From NCBI GenBank assembly GCA_910589415.1, contig OU342639.1, positions 32,868,268 to 32,932,267 of the forward strand: a stretch of 64,000 bases of DNA, written 5' to 3'. The position numbers and the translations under genes were made by a program. Positions 50,551 to 62,245 of this stretch are shown piece by piece; the first letter of the stretch is position 1; the number at the start of each line of letters is the position of its first letter. Under the pieces are notes generated by a model. It was not told the DNA's origin, searched no databases, and saw only the letters and a program-made list of their open reading frames with translations. This DNA is from Malachius bipustulatus (lineage: Eukaryota; Arthropoda; Insecta; Coleoptera; Melyridae).

Positions 50551-52432
50551 AATTGAAAAAAATTGATATCGCTAATATTTTATGTTTTTCATAAAAGTAT
50601 ATGTAATTAGTTAAATACCTACATCGCGTAGGCGGCGTAGAATCACCACACGAATTTTTTGGGCGCATTAATTCCGGACTATTTATAGAAACGAATAATG
50701 CTTTAATAATGGCGACTTTGTCAATTATTTTCTTTTTTCACGGACGAAAATTTACTTTCTAGAAGTTTTGCATGTAACCCGGAGAAAGTAAGTTTTTCCG
50801 GAGACTCCAGGTCAAACCCCGGAGTGTTGGCAGCCCTGAACTGATACCTACTACATATAGTATGAAATAAAAAGGCTACAGGATTCGAAATGTGAATTCA
50901 CCATGCTATAAAAAAGCTATTTATTATAACGCTCTGTCATATCATATTATCCTTTCCTACCCTAATAGACCCGCACTTCCTACTTCTATAGGTATAGGTA
51001 CCTATACCTAAGACCTACTCAGGTTTTCCCTGTTCCGCGATATCGGTGTCGGTGGTGCCGTTGCCTGTGCTCAGTGTCAGTAGTCAGTTCAGTAGTACTG
51101 CCAGTGCCGTGCCGTGCCAGTGCAGTGCGGTGTTCCACTGTTTTATCTTCGACGGACGCCCGGCGCCCGGTCGCCGTCATCGTACCGTGAGAAGCGAATC
51201 ATGGTCAACAATTCAACATAAAATAAACGATGGGGGTAAAAGTAATAAAGCGACGACAGAGGGGAGAGGGAGACCGCGTCGCGCAGCACGAGGGCTCGCA
51301 ACGGAGAGGGCGCGCGCATAACCACCTGGCGTCGCGCGCTCCCCAATTGAATCCAGTATTCCAGTATCGACCGGCTGCCAGTAACAATTTCTTCCCCGAA
51401 CACTAATCGAAATCTCTCTCCTCTCTCTGTGGATCGGTATCCGTCTACGGGGTGTATTGCAACCACCGGCCACCTTGACCAGCTACACCGACGCGTCGCC
51501 TTGAGCGCCCCGACGGCGGGCATGCGATAGCAAGCTGGTCCCGGAATTAAATAACGCGAAAAGTGACGCAAAGTGTGCCGTTTATCAGTGTTCGTAATGC
51601 TTGTCAAAATAGATGGTGTGAAAGGAAAACTGTTGTGTTCGGCGCCGCCGCTCATGCTCGCCGCGACGCCCCGAGATGTCTCAATACGACACGCATATTA
51701 TTTTCTGTGAAATAACAAACAACAATAACACAAGCATCATCATCAGCGGGAAGTGCTACTTTAATAATAATTTTTATTCCTCGATCCGTCTTTAGCAGGG
51801 ATAACAATAATAATTATCATGTTGTTTACCTACAGGCATCCCCCTATCCCCCGCGTAACGTTATTTATCTATTATAATCTAACATCAGATTTTATTAATG
51901 CCAATAATAATAATAATAATAATAATAATATCTTTTCGTCAGTGCGAACTTGGTGTCATTTTAATTAGAAAGTACCTACCTATCTAATAATAATATACCT
52001 ATGAGTGCGAGCGACCTCATAAAATTGCGTTCAGTGGTGTTTATTTCTCTCGAGTCTCGAGAAGATCCCTTACTAGGTACGTCATCGTCAATCAAAGGAT
52101 TCAAATACTGACGGATCATCATTTGAGACAGTTCAATTCGGTGTGATGGTTGTTGTTACTTGTTACATAAATACACAAATTCAAGGAAAGTGCGCTTGAC
52201 CACCTGCGAAAAGTGAAAAGGATCTGCCATCCCGTAACTGTCTTATCAGGATTACTGGGACAGGATAGGAAGTGCGTGTTAACTGTTAAGCAACATCCGA
52301 GGAACGGGAACGAGGAAAACCAATGACAGGGTGAACGACGGACGAGGCAGTGGCAGGAGTGTGTTAGGGTCAATGTTTAGAGGGCGAAGGAACGAACATC
52401 AAATAACAGGAGGGTAAAGTGGACTACCTACG
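50551..52432 (+). promoter_or_regulatory. onecut: Probable onecut promoter and 5' UTR region
   Basis: The window becomes GC- and CpG-rich from about 51040 to 51660 (repeated GTGCCGTGCCAGTGCAGTGC type sequence), unlike everything to its left. A (TAA) microsatellite lies at 51903-51930. No ORF here resembles a known protein. I infer that the transcription start and non-coding exons of onecut lie here; the exact start and any intron are not determined. Confidence 0.45.
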
Positions 52433-52609
52433 ATGAAGACAACGGTGATGCCTGCTGTAACTACTGTAGTTGTCACTGGCATCATCGGTGCTATGCGATC
52501 AGCGGCGGCGGTGCCTGACACGGCTGATGCCAGGATTGCTAGGATCGGGACGCGTACACCCCCAAGCAGGAGGATCTCCGGTCTGGACGCTGCGCTTTGC
52601 ATTGTATGA
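52433..52609 (+). other. Upstream ORF of onecut, 58 codons
   Basis: It starts ATGAAGACAACG and ends TGA 42 bases before the onecut ATG, in a different frame. It encodes MKTTVMPAVTTVVVTGIIGA and an Arg/Pro-rich remainder. The start context is moderate. It may reduce or condition translation of onecut; conservation was not tested. Confidence 0.5.
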
Positions 52610-52651
52610 GCTACCCAGGTCCCCCTTGTGTGGCTCTAGTGCCCGGCACTC

Positions 52652-54155
52652 ATGTCCATCATGATGGAAAATATTGGCAAGATGATCGAGCAGCAGGCGC
52701 TCGCCGATCAGGCGTCGGTCGATTCTTCGGACGGCGGTGCGCATGCGGTGACGGCCGTAGTGACCGGCGGTGGCGGCGTTGCGGCTGGTGCCGGCGGTGG
52801 TGCCGTTGGCGTCGGTGGAGGCGGCGGCGGCGGCATGGAGACGCAACAGCAGCAGCAGACCGCCGTCCGCATGAGGCTGGTATCGCGCGCGGTCGTCGAG
52901 AGGCGGCTAGTCAAGCAGGAGGACCAGCGGTCAGGGGAAAGCCAGCTTTCGGTCATCGTGCAGCAACCTCAAGAGGACTCACAGGACTCGACCAGTGAGC
53001 TACTCAGCCCAGGAAAACTGTCCCCGACAACCGTCACCGTCGCGAATATGATGGACGCTTCCGGTGATTTTCGTAGCCTGCAGCCGGGGCCCACCTACCA
53101 GACACTGACCTCCGTGAACGGACGTATGTCACCGCCTGGATACAGCCCCAGCTCCTCGTACGCGACGCTTACGCCGCTCCAGCCGCTGCCGCCGATCTCC
53201 ACCATGAGTGATAAGTTCGCGTACGGGCACACGGCCGGTAACGTTACCGGTTCCTTCACAGTAATGCAAAACAATAGCCTCGGTATCACTGGCCTCGGAG
53301 GTCTGAACGTTGTCAACTCCGCTTACTCGATGCCATCAATGGGGATGACGCCACCCCACAACTACAGCCCCCCAAGCATGACCGGCATGCAGCAACAATG
53401 TGGCAGTCCTATCTCGCCGCAAAGTAGCTATAGCCAAAACGGGCTGCCGTCACCGCAGAAAAGTATGTCACCTCCAAGTTATGCTGATAGTCCATACGGT
53501 GGTGGCGGTCAACGTGGAGGCCCAAACGGTAGCGCTAGCGAACAATTAGTGGTCGCGAGGGCTCTGCATAGTCCACAGCTGAGCCCGACCGGTGCATCGC
53601 TCAACTCACCGGACGGCACGACGCTGGTGACAAACTTTACCGGAACCACGCTGAACGGACTCGCACTACAGCATCATCCGCCGACGTTGGTGCAGATAGC
53701 CGCCCCCCAACAGCCCCGCGAGTGCTCACCGTCACCTCCCGTGCTGGGGCTGCAGCAGACGTCTGCATCTCACCAGCAGCCCGGTGCTCAACAGCAGCCG
53801 CACAACGGCGCTCAGCAGCACACGTCTCCTGGCCAGGGACAGCAGCAGCAGGGTATGTCTTCGATGGCCAAGGGACAGAACTCGCAAGGACCCGTGCCCG
53901 GAATCGCAGCCGACGTCGAGGAGATCAACACCAAGGAGCTCGCCCAGAGGATCAGTGCCGAACTGAAACGGTACAGCATTCCGCAAGCGATATTCGCTCA
54001 AAGGGTGTTGTGTAGGTCGCAGGGAACACTGTCGGATCTCTTGAGGAATCCGAAACCATGGTCGAAACTGAAATCGGGCCGAGAGACGTTCAGGCGAATG
54101 TGGAAATGGTTACAAGAACCAGAGTTCCAGAGGATGTCAGCCTTGCGGTTAGCAG
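52652..54155 (+). CDS. onecut: Onecut homeodomain protein, N-terminal and CUT exon
   Basis: Onecut (HNF-6 family) is a nuclear transcription factor that binds DNA through one CUT domain and a divergent homeodomain; in insects it acts in neurons. The exon starts MSIMMENIGKMIEQQALADQ. An in-frame TAG at 52637-52639 excludes an earlier start. Then come a Gly-rich tract, a Q run (METQQQQQ), long Ser/Pro/Gly/Gln-rich regions, and from about residue 419 the CUT domain (VEEINTKELAQRISAELKRY, SIPQAIFAQRVLCRSQGTLS, DLLRNPKPWSKLKSGRETFR). The exon ends ALRLA-G|GTCTGT in phase 1. The homeodomain exon is not in the window, so the next intron exceeds 9.8 kb. Codons are strikingly GC-rich against the AT-rich flanks. 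Confidence 0.95.
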
Positions 54156-56142
54156 GTCTGTATCTTTGCTAATTATTCATATAGGTACCCTCTCCTTGTG
54201 TTAGTGTTAGTACTTATTCTTATTACCATGAATGTTCTTTGATATTCAATATATTCATCGTATTCACCAATTGGTATATACAACTCGCTTTAAAACTAAA
54301 AAAAACTAAACAAATTGGAAATAGATAATTAAGAACAAACACAAAGAACTGGAAATTTCAATATAAAACTCGGAAATAAGCGTACCAACTTTTGAAGCTG
54401 CTTTTTAGTTTTAGCCTCTCAGACTGTAGAAGTTTCTTTTGTTTTTAGCTTCTCGAAGCACCAAAAGTTTTGTAAAAACGCACCATAACCTTTAGTAATT
54501 TTTACTTTTCTGCAACTGGCGGGAATTGGTTCAAATTTGGTAATTTTTGTCACCTTGGTGTTCAAAAACTATTAAAGCTGTATTAAAAATAAGCTAATGG
54601 CAATATGGCGTAAAAATTATCCTGACCAATTCTTCAATTTAAAAGTTGGTTTGGTACCAGACTGATCTACAAAATAATTACCTACATGCGCTTTTGACAC
54701 TTTCGCTGAAAGAAAATCGCATTTCTTCTTTTTCTCTGCTTTTTGAAAGCAAAAAATCCATGCTTCTGATTTTATCCTAAAAGTTTAACATTGTCTCTGT
54801 TATCCCTCAAAAGTATGTTAACTTTTTTCGATTGTCAATTGTCATTATAACAGACAGTTGACAGTTTTAACTACTTGACCAAATTATATTTATCCATTTT
54901 ATTGCAGGATTAAAATTTAAAAAATATATATTTGGTACTTATGTCAATTTTTTTTCGGTCTGCCATATGAATGAAAACGACTCATTTCGACTCAAAAAAT
55001 ATGATCGAAGATGATCTCTTTTCCTCCCTGGGGAGACAAAATTTACTCCTTCAATATTTTCTAGATTCTGGCGCTTTTTCATTCAGACTTGACATTTTTA
55101 TGTGAGTTTTGAAGTGTTAATTAAAAACATCAGTTTAAATCATTCTTTTGCTTTTGAACCAAAGTACAAAAAACAAACGTTCTAATTATGATCAATAAAA
55201 AAACTACTATTACTATTTTCAAGTTCTGTGATAATGTGAAAGTTTATTTTTAAAAAGCGCGGCAAAATGTTTCATTAAACAACCAATTAGTGGCAAAGTT
55301 CACCCCCTGATCATTTTTTGATAGTGTCGTTTTTATAATGTTTCGTTAACTTGACGTCAGGTTAACAAAAAAATAATAATTTTTAATTCTACAACAAATT
55401 TAGTGACAAAAAGGCCAATTCTTGGTATAATGGCAACTCTATTTTGCGGTTTAGGTTGTAATCTTCAATTTTCTGAAGCGTTGAAGTCACATTTCTCGTC
55501 ACTTTTACAAACTTCTTGAAATTTTCTTAACTTTTTTTTTCAAAAACGATGTAAAAAAAACTTTGAGGTCCTGAACTTGAAAAATTAGGCCATTATACGT
55601 CCATATAGGAAGTTTTTTCTTTTCTTAAAGTGACCCGCCCCTTATTTTGCGTAAGCTTCTGGTGAAATTGGCCGTTTCATGTTTCATGATGTAAACTATA
55701 TAAAGTCTAGCCCTTGGTCTAGCTACCTATTACATGAAATATACAGCCAAACAGTCGTAATTTATAGGAATATTATAAAAGTTTACCCTAATATACACCC
55801 TATACACCTAATAACAATTAATCTCGCAATTAATTTAACAACAATCTTATAATGACAATGACCTTTATCTCGCTACTATAAGTCCTTATGTTATTCTTAG
55901 ATTGTTATTAAGTAATCGGTCGTTTTTAGAGAGCGCATTAGGGCACGTAATTAACCTTTAATTATATTGATCTGCTATTATTATACAGCTACACACGCTT
56001 ATACCATCGCCCTCGCCATCGCCATTTAGGTATGGTATTTTTGGGGAAACTTTGTTATTAAAAAAAAATTTGGGAGGAATGGGATTAAACGAAAATTATG
56101 AGAAGCGTGAACGCCTTTCGATTGCGATGTTTTAAGTTTTAA
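54156..56142 (+). other. onecut: Onecut intron, first part
   Basis: AT-rich intronic sequence with no further exon recognised. The donor is GTCTGT, a weaker than consensus form. Confidence 0.6.
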
Positions 56143-56372
56143 GTTGACCAGAAATTTTGTTTGCTTTTCGAGTAAAAAAAATTGAGAGGGGGTAAAACGA
56201 CATTCATTAGTGGGGCAAAATGTAGTCAAACGATAGAGAATTTCACTCGGCCAACTTTACGCACCTTTTTTTCTAGCTACGTTTTGCACGTATATGAACT
56301 TAGCAAAACACTTTCAACAAATCGACGCGCGCTTAGTGCCATTATTTGCCGTTTTTTTGCCGTTAATATACA
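56143..56372. repeat. Left flank unit of the satellite-bearing element
   Basis: Positions 56143-56285 (GTTGACC-GAAATTTTGTTT, AAAAAAAATTGAGA, TTTCAC..ACGCACCTTTTTTTCTAGCT) are repeated directly at about 62083-62235. Positions 56288-56372 (GTATATGAACTTAGCAAAAC, CAACAAATCGACGCGCG, GCCATTATTTGCCG) are repeated inverted at about 61755-61855 and more distantly at 61605-61680. Confidence 0.65.
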
Positions 56373-56373
56373 T

Positions 56374-59300
56374 GCAGGAATTAGCCGCTAGGGTTGTTTT
56401 AATATTCGCGCCTTTTTTGATTTTGCCGCTCTATATTTTCATAAAAAAAAGCATTTCGTTTCAGAGCGGACGAAAATTAATAAAGACACTCCCCAAAATC
56501 CCTTTGTATATCAAACATTTTGATTTTTTTTCGTGCAGGAATTAGCCGCTAGGGCTGTTTTAATTATTCGCACCTTTTCTGATTTTGCCGCTCTATATTT
56601 TCATTGAAAAAAACATTTCGTTTCAGAGCGGACGAAAATTAGTAAAGACACTCCCTAAAATCCCTTTGCATATCAAACATTTTGATTTTTTTTCATGCAG
56701 GAATTTGCCGCTAGGGCTGTTTTAATTATTCGCGCCTTTTTTGATTTTGTCGCTCAATATTTTCATAAAAAAAAACATTTCGTTTCAGAGCGGACGAAAA
56801 TTAGTAAAGACACTCCCTAAAATCCCTTTGTATATCAAACATTTTGATTTTTTTTCGTGCAGGAATTAGCCGCTAGGGCTGTTTTAATTATTCGCGCCTT
56901 TTTTGATTTTGTCGCTCAATATTTTCATAAAAAAAAACATTTCGTTTCAGAGCGGACGAAAATTAGTAAAGACACTCCCTAAAATCCCTTTGCATATCAA
57001 ACATTTTGATTTTTTTTCATGCAGGAATTAGCCGCTAGGGCTGTTTTAATTATTCGCGCCTTTTTTGATTTTGTCGCTCAATATTTTCATAAAAAAAAAC
57101 ATTTCGTTTCAGAGCGGACGAAAATTAGTAAAGACACTCCCTAAAATCCCTTTGCATATCAAACATTTTGATTTTTTTTCATGCAGGAATTAGCCGCTAG
57201 GGCTGTTTTAATTATTCGCGCCTTTTTTGATTTTGTCGCTCAATATTTTCATAAAAAAAAAACATTTCGTTTCAGAGCGGACGAAAATTAGTAAAGACAC
57301 TCCCTAAAATCCCTTTGTATATCAAACATTTTGATTTTTTTTCGTGCAGGAATTAGCCGCTAGGGCTGTTTTAATTATTCGCGCCTTTTTTGATTTTGTC
57401 GCTCAATATTTTCATAAAAAAAAACATTTCGTTTCAGAGCGGACGAAAATTAGTAAAGACACTCCCTAAAATCCCTTTGCATATCAAACATTTTGTTTTT
57501 TTTTCATGCAGGAATTTGCCGCTAGGGCTGTTTTAATTATTCGCGCCTTTTTTGATTTTGTCGCTCAATATTTTCATAAAAAAAAAACATTTCGTTTCAG
57601 AACGGACGAAAATTAGTAAAGACACTCCCTAAAATCCCTTTGTATATCAAACATTTTGATTTTTTTTCGTGCAGGAATTAGCCGCTAGGGCTGTTTTAAT
57701 TATTCGCGCCTTTTTTGATTTTGTCGCTCAATATTTTCATAAAAAAAAAACATTTCGTTTCAGAGCGGACGAAAATTAGTAAAGCCACTCCCTAAAATCC
57801 CTTTGCATATCAAACATTTTGATTTTTTTTCATGCAGGAATTTGCCGCTAGGGCTGTTTTAATTATTCGCGCCTTTTTTGATTTTGTCGCTCAATATTTT
57901 CATAAAAAAAAACATTTCGTTTCAGAGCGGACGAAAATTAGTAAAGACACTCCCTAAAATCCCTTTGTATATCAAACATTTTGATTTTTTTTCGTGCAGG
58001 AATTAGCCGCTAGGGCTGTTTTAATTATTCGCGCCTTTTTTGATTTTGTCGCTCAATATTTTCATAAAAAAAAAACATTTCGTTTCAGAGCGGACGAAAA
58101 TTAGTAAAGACACTCCCTAAAATCCCTTTGCATATCAAACATTTTGATTTTTTTTCATGCAGGAATTTGCCGCTAGGGCTGTTTTAATTATTCGCGCCTT
58201 TTTTGATTTTGTCGCTCAATATTTTCATAAAAAAAAGCATTTCGTTTCAGAGCGGACGAAAATTAATAAAGACACTCCCCAAAATCCCTTTGTATATCAA
58301 ACATTTTGATTTTTTTTCGTGCAGGAATTAGCCGCTAGGGCTGTTTTAATTATTCGCACCTTTTCTGATTTTGCCGCTCTATATTTTCATTGAAAAAAAC
58401 ATTTCGTTTCAGAGCGGACGAAAATTAGTAAAGACACTCCCTAAAATCCCTTTGCATATCAAACATTTTGATTTTTTTTCATGCAGGAATTTGCCGCTAG
58501 GGCTGTTTTAATTATTCGCGCCTTTTTTGATTTTGTCGCTCAATATTTTCATAAAAAAAAACATTTCGTTTCAGAGCGGACGAAAATTAGTAAAGACACT
58601 CCCTAAAATCCCTTTGTATATCAAACATTTTGATTTTTTTTCGTGCAGGAATTAGCCGCTAGGGCTGTTTTAATTATTCGCGCCTTTTTTGATTTTGTCG
58701 CTCAATATTTTCATAAAAAAAAACATTTCGTTTCAGAGCGGACGAAAATTAGTAAAGACACTCCCTAAAATCCCTTTGTATATCAAACATTTTGATTTTT
58801 TTTCGTGCAGGAATTAGCCGCTAGGGCTGTTTTAATTATTCGCGCCTTTTTTGATTTTGTCGCTCAATATTTTCATAAAAAAAAACATTTCGTTTCAGAG
58901 CGGACGAAAATTAGTAAAGACACTCCCTAAAATCCCTTTGCATATCAAACATTTTGATTTTTTTTCATGCAGGAATTAGCCGCTAGGGCTGTTTTAATTA
59001 TTCGCGCCTTTTTTGATTTTGTCGCTCAATATTTTCATAAAAAAAAACATTTCGTTTCAGAGCGGACGAAAATTAGTAAAGACACTCCCTAAAATCCCTT
59101 TGCATATCAAACATTTTGATTTTTTTTCATGCAGGAATTAGCCGCTAGGGCTGTTTTAATTATTCGCGCCTTTTTTGATTTTGTCGCTCAATATTTTCAT
59201 AAAAAAAAACATTTCGTTTCAGAGCGGACGAAAATTAGTAAAGACACTCCCTAAAATCCCTTTGTATATCAAACATTTTGATTTTTTTTCGTGCAGGAAT

Positions 59301-61434
59301 TAGCCGCTAGGGCTGTTTTAATTATTCGCGCCTTTTTTGATTTTGTCGCTCAATATTTTCATAAAAAAAAACATTTCGTTTCAGAGCGGACGAAAATTAG
59401 TAAAGACACTCCCTAAAATCCCTTTGTATATCAAACATTTTGATTTTTTTTCATGCAGGAATTTGCCGCTAGGGCTGTTTTAATTATTCGCGCCTTTTTT
59501 GATTTTGTCGCTCAATATTTTCATAAAAAAAAAACATTTCGTTTCAGAGCGGACGAAAATTAGTAAAGACACTCCCTAAAATCCCTTTGTATATCAAACA
59601 TTTTGATTTTTTTTCGTGCAGGAATTAGCCGCTAGGGCTGTTTTAATTATTCGCGCCTTTTTTGATTTTGTCGCTCAATATTTTCATAAAAAAAAAACAT
59701 TTCGTTTCAGAGCGGACGAAAATTAGTAAAGACACTCCCTAAAATCCCTTTGTATATCAAACATTTTGATTTTTTTTCATGCAGGAATTTGCCGCTAGGG
59801 CTGTTTTAATTATTCGCGCCTTTTTTGATTTTGTCGCTCAATATTTTCATAAAAAAAAACATTTCGTTTCAGAGCGGACGAAAATTAGTAAAGACACTCC
59901 CTAAAATCCCTTTGTATATCAAACATTTTGATTTTTTTTCGTGCAGGAATTAGCCGCTAGGGCTGTTTTAATTATTCGCGCCTTTTTTGATTTTGTCGCT
60001 CAATATTTTCATAAAAAAAAACATTTCGTTTCAGAGCGGACGAAAATTAGTAAAGACACTCCCTAAAATCCCTTTGCATATCAAACATTTTGTTTTTTTT
60101 TTCATGCAGGAATTTGCCGCTAGGGCTGTTTTAATTATTCGCGCCTTTTTTGATTTTGTCGCTCAATATTTTCATAAAAAAAAAACATTTCGTTTCAGAA
60201 CGGACGAAAATTAGTAAAGACACTCCCTAAAATCCCTTTGTATATCAAACATTTTGATTTTTTTTCGTGCAGGAATTAGCCGCTAGGGCTGTTTTAATTA
60301 TTCGCGCCTTTTTTGATTTTGTCGCTCAATATTTTCATAAAAAAAAAACATTTCGTTTCAGAGCGGACGAAAATTAGTAAAGCCACTCCCTAAAATCCCT
60401 TTGCATATCAAACATTTTGATTTTTTTTCATGCAGGAATTTGCCGCTAGGGCTGTTTTAATTATTCGCGCCTTTTTTGATTTTGTCGCTCAATATTTTCA
60501 TAAAAAAAAAACATTTCGTTTCAGAGCGGACGAAAATTAGTAAAGACACTCCCTAAAATCCCTTTGTATATCAAACATTTTGATTTTTTTTCGTGCAGGA
60601 ATTAGCCGCTAGGGCTGTTTTAATTATTCGCGCCTTTTTTGATTTTGTCGCTCAATATTTTCATAAAAAAAAAACATTTCGTTTCAGAGCGGACGAAAAT
60701 TAGTAAAGACACTCCCTAAAATCCCTTTGCATATCAAACATTTTGATTTTTTTTCATGCAGGAATTTGCCGCTAGGGCTGTTTTAATTATTCGCGCCTTT
60801 TTTGATTTTGTCGCTCAATATTTTCATAAAAAAAAACATTTCGTTTCAGAGCGGACGAAAATTAGTAAAGACACTCCCTAAAATCCCTTTGTATATCAAA
60901 CATTTTGATTTTTTTTCGTGCAGGAATTAGCCGCTAGGGCTGTTTTAATTATTCGCGTCCTTTTTGATTTTGTCGCTCTATATTTTCATTGAAAAAAACA
61001 TTTCGTTTCAGAGCGGACGAAAATTAGTAAAGACGCTCCCTAAAATCCCTTTGTATATCAAACATTTTGATTTTTTTTCGTGCAGGAATTTGCCGCTAGG
61101 GCTGTTTTAATTATTCGCGCCTTTTCTGATTTTGCCACTCTATATTTTCATTGAAAAAAACATTTCGTTTCAGAGCGGACGAAAATTAGTAAAGACACTC
61201 CCTAAAATCCCTTTGTATATCAAACATTTTGATTTTTTTTCGTGCAGGAATTAGCCGCTAGGGCTGTTTTAATTATTCGCACCTTTTCTGATTTTGCCGC
61301 TCTATATTTTCATTGAAAAAAACATTTCGTTTCAGAGCGGACGAAAATTAGTAAAGACACTCCCCAAAATCCCTTTGCATATCAAACATTTTGATTTTTT
61401 TTTCGTGCAGGAATTAGCCGCTAGGGCTGTTTTA
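56374..61434. repeat. 162-bp satellite array, about 31 monomers, in the onecut intron
   Basis: GCAGGAAT recurs 32 times at 161-165 bp steps (56374, 56535, 56697, 56859 ... 61409). Each monomer reads GCAGGAATTAGCCGCTAGGG, CTGTTTTAATTATTCGCGCC, TTTTTTGATTTTGTCGCTCA, a poly-A run, CATTTCGTTTCAGAGCGGAC, then CCCTAAAATCCCTTTG and ATATCAAACATTTTGATTTT. Two subtypes (CGTGCAG-GAATTA and CATGCAG-GAATTT) mostly alternate, giving a 324-bp dimer. Variant monomers (CTCTATATTTTCATTGAAAA) sit at both edges and once near 58,380. Shared private variants show multi-monomer duplications. Confidence 0.93.
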
Positions 61435-61440
61435 AAATTA

Positions 61441-62245
61441 GTTATAATTTAATTAAATTATAACGGCCAGAGCTGTTTGCTGTTTTCATTGTATAAATAT
61501 GCTTCGCTGTCTCCATGTAGACTTGGCCACAGTTGAACACTCTTTTTTTTGTTTTTTTAATGAATTTTTTTTTTTTTAATAAGAACTACAAAATTTTTGT
61601 TTACACAACTAATTAACGGCAAAAAGACGGCAAATGATTCAACTATCGCGCCGCGATTTGCTAATGATTTGCAAAAACTGCTTCGCTAACTTCACGTGAA
61701 GTTAGCGAAACACCATATATTTAAAAAAAAATAAGTGCGGCAATTTTTTTTTTTGCACAACTAATTAACGGCAAAAAACGGCAAATAATGGCACTATGCA
61801 TGCGCGCGTCGATTTGTTGAAAGTGTTTCGCTAAGTTCATATACGTTCAATTTGCTTATAGAAAAGATGCAAATTCGATCGTATTTTTCTCGGTTGTTTT
61901 GTTTATTATTAATTGGTCTTGCAAAACTGACGAAAGCCTAAGTGGTAGACGATCTTTTTTGTTTTTAATTTTTTGTATTTTTTTATTCATAATTAAAGTG
62001 TTTTCCTTCGTATTTACATTAAGAGAACATCAGCCACAAATTCGATTGGTTTTTTTTTTGTCTTCGCAGTCCTGCAATTTTTTCGGAAGTTGACCCGGAA
62101 ATTTTGTTTTTCGAATAAAAAAAATTGAGACGGTGCAAAACGAAACCTATCTTGTGGTGAAATGTAGTTCAACGATTTTAAATCGTTTGGAATGTTTTTT
62201 GCCGGATAATTTCACGCACCTTTTTTCTAGCTCTTTTATTTGCTT
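61441..62245. repeat. Right flank of the satellite: palindromes and repeats
   Basis: A perfect 24-bp palindrome (half GTTATAATTTAA, 61441-61464) directly ends the array. A perfect 28-bp palindrome (half TTCGCTAACTTCAC) lies at 61682-61709. Inverted and direct copies of the left flank follow, as listed for 56143-56372. Confidence 0.7.

Noticed and set aside
51143..51655. 170-codon minus-strand ORF in the GC-rich onecut leader
   Set aside because: GC-rich DNA has few stops. No domain is recognised and it lies opposite the probable 5' UTR.
52499..52956. Poly-Pro, Cys-rich and Arg-rich ORFs overlapping the onecut start
   Set aside because: They are other-frame readings of the Gly- and Gln-coding tracts.
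59987..60214. 75-codon ORF within the satellite (and 56294-56545)
   Set aside because: It arises from the monomer period being a multiple of three. Other monomers have stops in the same frame, and composition is that of the satellite.
56374..61434. Regularly spaced repeats that could suggest a CRISPR array
   Set aside because: There are no unique spacers; the whole 162-bp unit is repeated, inside an animal intron. It is a satellite.
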